From: Proteus columbae
GTDB lineage: Bacteria; Pseudomonadota; Gammaproteobacteria; Enterobacterales; Enterobacteriaceae
Assembly: GCF_002777965.1 (NCBI RefSeq)
Contig: NZ_NGVR01000008.1
Span: forward strand, 62,001-126,000
Length of the DNA stretch: 64,000 nt
Direction of reading: 5' to 3'
Below the pieces are notes generated by a model. That model ran no database searches. It was not told the DNA's origin and worked only from the letters and a program-made list of their open reading frames with translations. Positions 58,253 through 64,000 of the stretch are shown here, piece after piece (positions within the stretch are counted from its first letter, which is position 1; every line of letters begins with the position of its first letter). Made by a program: the position numbers and the translations under genes.

Positions 58253-59407
58253 TTAACGAGGGATCTGTAAACCGCCAATATGGCCTTTAGGGCTGAGTAC
58301 TATTTGCCATAACTGAATATCTCTGGCACGAAATGCACCCGCACAGGCATTAAGATAATAGCTAAACATACGTTTAAAACGCGGTGTGTAATTCGATTCA
58401 ATATCTGGCCAACAAGCTAAAAAACGCTGATACCATGCCATTAATGTTTTATCGTAATCAGCACCAAAGTTATGCCAATCTTCCATCACAAATTTACTGT
58501 CCATTGCATGAGCGATTTTTTGAATAGAAGGTAAGCACCCATTAGGAAAGATATATTTGCTTATCCAGCTATCTACATTCACTTTATCGCGGTTAGAACC
58601 TATTGTGTGCAGTAAAAACAGACCATCGTCCTTTAAATTGTGGCGAACCACATCAAAATAAGTTGCATAATTTTTAGGTCCTACATGTTCGAACATACCC
58701 ACTGAAACGATACGATCAAATTTTTCATGTAAATCACGATAGTCTTCTAAAATAATATTGACATCAAGTCCTTGGCACCGATCTTGTGCCAGTTTCTGTT
58801 GTTCAACAGAAATGGTGACACCAGTGACAGAAACGCCAAAGTGTTTGGCGGCATAGCCTGCAAGTCCTCCCCAACCACAGCCAATATCTAATAAGGTCAT
58901 ACCTGGCTTTAAATCTAATTTTCGGCAAATTAAATCTAATTTATGTTCTTGAGCTTGGGCTAAATTATCTGCATTTTTCCAGTAACCACAGGAATATTGC
59001 ATATTAGGATCAAGCATGGCAGTAAATAAATCATTCCCTAGATCGTAATGCTCTTTACCTACCATCCATGCGCGTTTTTGTGTTTGTAGATTAAAAAGAC
59101 GGGCTATCGCAATTTTGAAAATATCGCGTAGATTTTGTGGGAGTTTATTTTCAAGACCAGCACGTAAAACTTTATGAAAGAATATATCCAGTCGCTCACA
59201 ATCCCACCAGCCATCCATATAACTTTCGCCGAGACCTAATGAGCCTTGCTGTAATACTCTTTTATAAAAATTTTGATTATGAACCTGAATATCATAAGGT
59301 TCTGAGCCATTAACTCGAATATCAGCGTGAGCTAACAGTTCTATTGCGATCTTTTTATAAGGATCGTTGGAGGTCTTTCGGCCTTCTTCTACACAAGATG
59401 TACTCAT
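58253..59407 (-). CDS. cfa: Cyclopropane-fatty-acyl-phospholipid synthase
   Basis: Adds a methylene group from S-adenosylmethionine to unsaturated acyl chains in membrane phospholipid as cells enter stationary phase. It has 384 residues. LGLGESYMDGWWDC lies in the N domain; the SAM motif is LLDIGCGWGGLAGYAA (about 175-190), with the bicarbonate/active-site MQYSCGYW (Cys about 140) and MFEHVGPKNY. ATG 59407 (MSTSCVEEG) has GGAGAG upstream and matches E. coli; the frame stays open 12 codons further. cfa is usually RpoS-dependent, and rprA in this window acts on rpoS. Confidence 0.95.
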   Translation of the reverse strand: MSTSCVEEGRKTSNDPYKKIAIELLAHADIRVNGSEPYDIQVHNQNFYKRVLQQGSLGLGESYMDGWWDCERLDIFFHKVLRAGLENKLPQNLRDIFKIAIARLFNLQTQKRAWMVGKEHYDLGNDLFTAMLDPNMQYSCGYWKNADNLAQAQEHKLDLICRKLDLKPGMTLLDIGCGWGGLAGYAAKHFGVSVTGVTISVEQQKLAQDRCQGLDVNIILEDYRDLHEKFDRIVSVGMFEHVGPKNYATYFDVVRHNLKDDGLFLLHTIGSNRDKVNVDSWISKYIFPNGCLPSIQKIAHAMDSKFVMEDWHNFGADYDKTLMAWYQRFLACWPDIESNYTPRFKRMFSYYLNACAGAFRARDIQLWQIVLSPKGHIGGLQIPR

Positions 59408-59711
59408 ATACTCTCCGCGTAAACTAAGCGGGTTTTGAAACATAAAGCTAAAAAGGATGTGTGCAGATTGATAGTATTAAAATGGTATTGTGTTCAGTCT
59501 GAATTGAACGAATAGAATTAATAAGACAACTAATCTGACATAATCAGCAAATAATCTGTTTAATGTCTCAAAATCCGAAAGAAAAATAAATAAAACGCTA
59601 TTACAGCGTATAGGTAAGTATAGAGACGCAGAATATTTTTCTCTAGAAAAGAAAAAGGCCATTTTTTATAAAATGACCTTTTTGAGATAATTCTTAAAAG
59701 AGGGGCGGGGG
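59408..59711. other. cfa upstream region and punC terminator
   Basis: No gene is seen in these 304 bases. AAAAAGG..ATTTT / AAAAT..CCTTTTT (59652-59683) makes a terminator-like stem for punC on the minus strand, with a T-rich run after it. Confidence 0.55.
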
Positions 59712-60929
59712 TTATTCGGCGGTTTGAACCGTGTGTTTGGTAACAGATTTATTACGCTGAATAAAGTAACCAACCGCCATTGGGATTGCTGTTAACGCCA
59801 TAATTGCAGTGGTGTTAATCAGAGGTTGTTGGCTGATAAATGCAGACACAATAAAACTTGCTAAGCTACAAAGACCCAACTGAAGTGCATTTTGTAACGC
59901 TGCTGCTTTACCACTGATTTCTGGATAAGCGGATAAAGCATTAGATACTGCGATTGGATAAGATGCACCATTCATTGCAGCCATAATACAGAACGGAATT
60001 AAAATAGTTGTTAATGTTGGCTCAGTAAATTTAGCAACAAGGTATAACGCAGTCATACTGACCGCATAACCAATTAACAACAGTGGTAGCAGCGTTTTAC
60101 CTGTCATTTTTGACAGTAAAATACGACAACCATAACCACCCACCATAAATGCAATAGTTTGTGGAATATAACTTAAACCGATATCCTGTGGAGAGTAGCC
60201 CATCTTTTCAAGAATGATTGGTGAGCCGGCTAACCAAGCAAAGAAACCTGCACTACAAGAAGCGTAAACTAATACGTTACCGGAGTAGAGAGGGGATTTT
60301 AGTAAAGTCATAAATGAAGCAGTAGATTGGTTTGTATCTGTGACTGATTTTTGTTTAATGTTTTTTAGCATTAATGTCGGTAACATTAGAACTAACGTTA
60401 CTGCCATTAACAGCATGAAAATCATACGCCAGCCACCGTGATCTAATAACGATGCACCAATTAAAGGTGCAAGTGCCGGTGATAATGCAACCAGTGGCAT
60501 AATTAAAGCAAAAACGTGCTGAGCGCGAGATTCATCAAAACGGTCGATGACAAGAGCTTGCCAAATAACAGCAGCAGAGCAGACGCCGAAAGCTTGCAGG
60601 AAGCGCATAGCAAGTAAACCAGTTGCACTTTCAACCCACAGCATACCAAGACAGCCTAAAGAGAAAAGACTTAAACCAATAAGAAGAATAGGTTTACGAC
60701 CTACTTTGTCAGAAAGTGGTCCCCAAAGTAATTGAGCAACAGCAAAGCCAAATAAAAAGATACTTAAGCTATTACTAATAGCACCTTCGCTGATAGAGAG
60801 TTCACGCTGCATCATACCAAATGCAGGTAAGTACATATCAATAGCTAAGTAACCTAGCATACTCAAACCCGCTAGGTACACCATAAAGCTCATAGGTGTT
60901 TTTGATTGTGTGGAAGTTTTAGAATTCAT
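59712..60929 (-). CDS. punC: MFS transporter PunC (YdhC), Bcr/CflA type
   Basis: A 405-residue, 12-helix major facilitator of the DHA1 group. GYLAIDMYLPAFGMMQREL is the Bcr/CflA helix-1 motif, and GPLSDKVGRKPILLIGLSLFSLG is the loop 2-3 motif A. Its E. coli orthologue YdhC has been linked to purine nucleoside uptake and renamed PunC, under the divergent LysR regulator PunR (YdhB); the same divergent pair is present here. Drug efflux remains possible for this family. Confidence 0.85.
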   Translation of the reverse strand: MNSKTSTQSKTPMSFMVYLAGLSMLGYLAIDMYLPAFGMMQRELSISEGAISNSLSIFLFGFAVAQLLWGPLSDKVGRKPILLIGLSLFSLGCLGMLWVESATGLLAMRFLQAFGVCSAAVIWQALVIDRFDESRAQHVFALIMPLVALSPALAPLIGASLLDHGGWRMIFMLLMAVTLVLMLPTLMLKNIKQKSVTDTNQSTASFMTLLKSPLYSGNVLVYASCSAGFFAWLAGSPIILEKMGYSPQDIGLSYIPQTIAFMVGGYGCRILLSKMTGKTLLPLLLIGYAVSMTALYLVAKFTEPTLTTILIPFCIMAAMNGASYPIAVSNALSAYPEISGKAAALQNALQLGLCSLASFIVSAFISQQPLINTTAIMALTAIPMAVGYFIQRNKSVTKHTVQTAE

Positions 60930-61047
60930 TTTATTTTCTATGCTATGTGATGTAGAACATTTTATGTATTGTAACTAAGACCTATTTTACTTGTGAAACG
61001 GGAATATTTGGTTAATGCTGTGAAAAATTTTCAAAGGAATAAACTCT

Positions 61048-61950
61048 ATGTGGTCAGAATACTCTTTAGAAGTTGTTGATGCAGTTGCAAGAACAGGAAG
61101 TTTTAGCTCCGCTGCTCAAGAATTGCACAGAGTGCCATCCGCCGTTAGTTACACTGTTCGGCAATTAGAGGAATGGCTCGCCGTTCCTTTGTTTGAGCGC
61201 CGTCACCGTGATGTAGAATTAACCGATGCAGGTAAAATTTTCATCAAAGAAGCCCGATCTGTTATCAAAAAAATGAATGACACTCGACATCTTTGTCAAC
61301 AAGTTTCTAATGGGTGGCGCGGTCAATTTAGTATAGCAGTTGATGGCATTGTTAAACCTGAAAGAACACAACAACTTATTCTCGATTTCTACCGCCATTT
61401 TCCTGATATTGAACTGTATGTCTACCCTGAAGTGTTTAATGGCGTATGGGACTCCTTAGTTAATGGTCGTGTTGACTTAGCAATTGGTGCAACAAGGGCC
61501 TCACCAATTGGTGAACGTTATAGTTTTAGAGATATGGGATTTATGCCTTGGCGTTGTGTTTGTCATGTTGATCACCCTTTAGCAAAAGCACAACATCCAT
61601 TAACGGATGATGAAATGCGGCCTTATCCAAGTTTATGCTTAGAAGATACCTCACGCAGTTTACCAAAGCGTGACACTTGGGCGCTAAATAATCAGCGTAG
61701 AATGGTTGTTCCGACATGGGATATGGGGCTTGAATGCTTATTAGCGGGATTATGTGTAGGAATGGTGCCTTGGCACCGTGCTGAACCTTTAATTGAACAA
61801 GGCAAGCTGGTTACTTTACAACTGGCACAACCATTGCCAGACAGCCCTTGCTGCCTGACGTGGGTCGATAAAAGTGAATCTCCCGCTTTGACATGGTTGT
61901 TAGATTATCTTGGAGATAGCCAAACCTTAAATGAGGAATGGCTTCGCTAG
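61048..61950 (+). CDS. punR: LysR family regulator PunR (YdhB)
   Basis: A 300-residue LysR-type regulator. The winged helix-turn-helix is at the N terminus (SLEVVDAVARTGSFSSAAQELHRVPSAVSYTVRQLE), followed by the two-lobed effector domain (about 90-290). It is divergent from punC over a 118-base gap, the usual arrangement of a LysR regulator and its target. Its stop faces that of purR 27 bases away. Purine nucleosides are the likely signals by analogy with E. coli. Confidence 0.87.
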   Translation: MWSEYSLEVVDAVARTGSFSSAAQELHRVPSAVSYTVRQLEEWLAVPLFERRHRDVELTDAGKIFIKEARSVIKKMNDTRHLCQQVSNGWRGQFSIAVDGIVKPERTQQLILDFYRHFPDIELYVYPEVFNGVWDSLVNGRVDLAIGATRASPIGERYSFRDMGFMPWRCVCHVDHPLAKAQHPLTDDEMRPYPSLCLEDTSRSLPKRDTWALNNQRRMVVPTWDMGLECLLAGLCVGMVPWHRAEPLIEQGKLVTLQLAQPLPDSPCCLTWVDKSESPALTWLLDYLGDSQTLNEEWLR

Positions 61951-61976
61951 AAATCAAATAGCTGAATAAATCTGAA

Positions 61977-63002
61977 TTAACGACGGTAGTCAATAAAAGG
62001 ACCGTCAGCAACTGAACGGCGCTCAACTAATCGTGGATGAACTTCGATTGTTTGGGCGTCTTCGCGTTTATTGACGATGCGATCAAGCAACATTGATAAT
62101 GCCATCTGACCTAAACGTTCTTTTGGCTGGTGGACTGTCGTTAGTGCAGGTGTAAAATAACGTGCATTACGAATATTGTCGTAACCCACAATAGAAATAT
62201 CTAAAGGAACACGCAGACCAAGTTCATCAGCAGCACAAATTGCGCCCATCGCCATCACATCACCACCACAAAAAACAGCAGTAGGGCGATGTTTTTGATT
62301 TAGCATTTGGTACATGGCTTTATAACCAGATTCTGGCTCAAAATCGCCTTGTACAATCCAATCATCTTTTACTGTGATTTTTGCTTCTTCCATGGCTTTT
62401 AAGAAACCTTGTAAGCGGCCACCACCTGTATTGCGTTCTAATGGGCCTGGGATAATACCAATATCACGATGACCACGCTCAATAAGGTAACGCCCCGCAA
62501 TATAACCACCATGGAAAGCGTTATCGATAATGGTATCTGTAAAGTCACCACGCGCTTTGCCCCAATCCATGACAACCATTGGAATATTACGATAGCCCTC
62601 TAAAAGAGTAAGAAGGTGATCGGGATATTCAGAACACATGACTAATAATCCATCAACACGTTTTTGTGCCAGCATCGCTAAATAGGCTTTTTGTTTATCG
62701 AGGTTATTATGTGAATTACATAAAATCAGTGTGTAGCCTTTGCTATAACAACTATTTTCAACAGCTTCAATCACTTCAGCAAAGTAAGGAGCTTCACTGG
62801 ACGTGGCTAACAGGCCAATAGATTTTGTGTGATTGACTTTTAAACTACGCGCAACGGCACTAGGCGAATAATTTAATTCTTTTATAGCGGCCCAAACTGC
62901 TGCCCGTGTGTTCTCAGCAACAAAACGTGTTTTGTTGATCACATGAGAAACAGTCGTGGTTGATACGCCTGCGCGTTTTGCCACGTCTTTTATTGTTGCC
63001 AT
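61977..63002 (-). CDS. purR: HTH-type purine repressor PurR
   Basis: A LacI-family repressor of purine synthesis genes that uses hypoxanthine or guanine as corepressor. It has 341 residues, as in E. coli. The HTH and hinge helix ([20 protein letters not shown] ... [12 protein letters not shown], about 2-58) are nearly identical to E. coli PurR. The periplasmic-binding-like domain has [22 protein letters not shown] and the corepressor region around GDFEPESGY. Sites for autoregulation could not be assigned with confidence. Confidence 0.96.
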   Translation of the reverse strand: MATIKDVAKRAGVSTTTVSHVINKTRFVAENTRAAVWAAIKELNYSPSAVARSLKVNHTKSIGLLATSSEAPYFAEVIEAVENSCYSKGYTLILCNSHNNLDKQKAYLAMLAQKRVDGLLVMCSEYPDHLLTLLEGYRNIPMVVMDWGKARGDFTDTIIDNAFHGGYIAGRYLIERGHRDIGIIPGPLERNTGGGRLQGFLKAMEEAKITVKDDWIVQGDFEPESGYKAMYQMLNQKHRPTAVFCGGDVMAMGAICAADELGLRVPLDISIVGYDNIRNARYFTPALTTVHQPKERLGQMALSMLLDRIVNKREDAQTIEVHPRLVERRSVADGPFIDYRR

Positions 63003-63270
63003 GGTGTGGAAAACTCCTGACCTTCATTGGTCTCTTTTATCTAATTTTATGGTTTAACTGCCAGTATAGTCATACATAGGGCAAACACTGGCAATAATTT
63101 AGCGATTAGCTGTGAATTTTGTATGATCTAGCTCAAAAGTGAAAGTATTAATCAATGTTATAAATTGTGCACTGGTCGCTATTTTAGCAAATTTTGATAT
63201 GTGATAATAATTAACCATGACAAGGTTATGGTTAAAAGTGTGTATTATAATCATTTTGAGGGAGAAATAG

Positions 63271-63354
63271 ATGGATACGGATCTGAAATTTGGTTTGAGT
63301 ACAGCAGTAGCAGCGCTTGTTATGATTGTTCTATTTTCGACTATGATGTTCTAA
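63271..63354 (+). CDS. ynhF: Small membrane protein YnhF
   Basis: A 27-residue single-helix inner-membrane protein: MDTDLKFGLSTAVAAL followed by a hydrophobic end. The N terminus matches E. coli YnhF (MSTDLKFSL), which is found in the same place between purR and sodB. GAGGGAGA gives a strong ribosome site. The function of YnhF is unknown. Confidence 0.85.
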   Translation: MDTDLKFGLSTAVAALVMIVLFSTMMF

Positions 63355-63411
63355 TCACTGCTTTATAGAATATCCGATCAATTTAAATAATAGATTATCG
63401 AATATCTGAAT

Positions 63412-63444
63412 ATAACAAAGGGCTCAAGGCCCTTTGTTATTTTG
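63412..63444. terminator. Terminator between ynhF and sodB
   Basis: ATAACAAAGGGC and GCCCTTTGTTAT form a 12-pair stem with a 5-base loop; the T run follows on the plus strand. Confidence 0.92.
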
Positions 63445-63491
63445 TCACCAAAAATGAATCTCAATCACTCACCTTTGATTATAAAGCTCAA

Positions 63492-64000
63492 TTAAGCAAG
63501 GTTAGCTTCAACAAATGACCAGTTAACCAATGCCCAGAACTCTTCTAAATATTTAACGCGCGCATTGCGGTAGTCGATATAGTAAGCATGTTCCCATACG
63601 TCTACTGTTAACAGTGGTTTGTCTGCACCTGAAACTGGAGTTGCAGCATTAGACGTGTTAACAATTGCAACTGAACCGTCAGCTTTTTTAACTAACCAAG
63701 TCCAACCTGAACCGAAGTTTTTAGCTGCCGCGTCATTAAATTGCTTTTTGAACTCTTCAAAAGAGCCAAATGCTTTGTTGATAGCATCAGCAATTTTACC
63801 TGTTGGCGCGCCACCTGCATTTGGTGCTAAGCAGTTCCAGTAGAAAGTGTGATTCCATACTTGAGCTGCATTATTAAAGATGCCACCATCAGTAGATTTG
63901 ATGATTTCTTCTAAGGATTTGCTTTCTAAATCAGTACCTTTAACCAGATTGTTTAAATTGGTTACATAGGTTTGGTGGTGTTTGCCGTAGTGATATTCTA
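63492..64000 (-). CDS. sodB: Superoxide dismutase [Fe], partial (start outside the window)
   Basis: Iron superoxide dismutase of the cytosol. The stop codon is at 63492-63494 and the reading frame stays open to the right edge, giving about 169 codons of an expected 193. EYHYGKHH near the edge holds a metal His, and DVWEHAYYIDYRNAR, the Fe/Mn SOD signature with metal Asp and His, lies near the C terminus, which ends VNWSFVEANLA. ynhF and purR next to it confirm sodB. The first 25 or so residues and the promoter are missing. Confidence 0.95.
   Translation of the reverse strand, partial: EYHYGKHHQTYVTNLNNLVKGTDLESKSLEEIIKSTDGGIFNNAAQVWNHTFYWNCLAPNAGGAPTGKIADAINKAFGSFEEFKKQFNDAAAKNFGSGWTWLVKKADGSVAIVNTSNAATPVSGADKPLLTVDVWEHAYYIDYRNARVKYLEEFWALVNWSFVEANLA

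Noticed and set aside
59477..59662. 61-codon minus-strand frame between cfa and punC
   Set aside because: It overlaps the terminator stem, has no ribosome site and no family resemblance.
63090..63110. PurR operator in front of purR (GGGCAAACACTGGCAA)
   Set aside because: Only about half of the ACGCAAACGTTTGCGT palindrome fits; too weak to list.

Overview
The window is an AT-rich enterobacterial chromosome segment whose protein sequences and gene order point to the genus Proteus (P. mirabilis/P. vulgaris group). The main pointers are a PqrA-like 122-residue AraC regulator, a heme locus with two tandem receptors (hmuP-R1-R2-S-T-U-V), a complete arn lipid A modification operon, and an E. coli-like backbone (thrS to ihfA, aroH-ppsR-ppsA, rprA-ydiK-ydiJ-menI-suf, lpp-pykF, tRNA-Val-mdtK-ribE-cfa-punC-punR-purR-ynhF-sodB). 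The species was not tested by any search.

Layout. 1-4.6 kb: the start of a Fur-boxed metal-binding protein gene running off the left edge, then emtA, marC, a GNAT acetyltransferase, a CsaA-like tRNA-binding protein, an AraC regulator and a PACE efflux protein. 4.9-12.2 kb: the translation cluster thrS-infC-rpmI-rplT-pheM-pheS-pheT-ihfA, with a tRNA-like thrS operator, an AUU start for IF3 and a pheM attenuator. 12.5-22.5 kb: btuC-btuD, then arnBCADTEF, then nlpC, so the arn operon sits inside what is btuCED-nlpC in E. coli. 22.6-24.1 kb: lplA and pqrA. 24.6-32.9 kb: the heme uptake operon on the minus strand behind a strong Fur box. 33.1-37.8 kb: aroH, ppsR and divergent ppsA with a Cra site. 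37.8-43 kb: a minus-strand RprA small RNA homologue, ydiK, ydiJ and menI. 43.1-50.9 kb: a Fur-boxed lipoprotein of unknown function, sufABCDSE and the L,D-transpeptidase gene ldtE. 51-54.8 kb: an unrecognised ORF whose ribosome site lies in a perfect hairpin, lpp, a choloylglycine-hydrolase-family amidase and pykF. 55.2-64 kb: four identical tRNA-Val(GAC) genes, mdtK, ribE, cfa, punC/punR, purR, the small membrane protein ynhF and the 3' part of sodB.

Two themes recur. The first is iron: Fur-type palindromes precede the left-edge metal-binding gene, pqrA, hmuP, the 43.16-kb lipoprotein and suf, so heme import, Fe-S assembly and probably one unknown envelope protein share an iron signal. The second is envelope: lipid A aminoarabinose, Braun lipoprotein, L,D-transpeptidase, lytic transglycosylase, NlpC, CFA synthase and the Rcs-linked RprA lie close together. 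Carbon flow is visible as Cra-type sites in front of both ppsA and pykF.

Most of the window is conserved housekeeping sequence. The parts most worth a second look are the 51.05-kb ORF with its SD-sequestering hairpin, the rprA homologue with its Rcs box, the Fur-linked pqrA upstream region, and the arn leader with a PmrA-type box and a tetranucleotide repeat.
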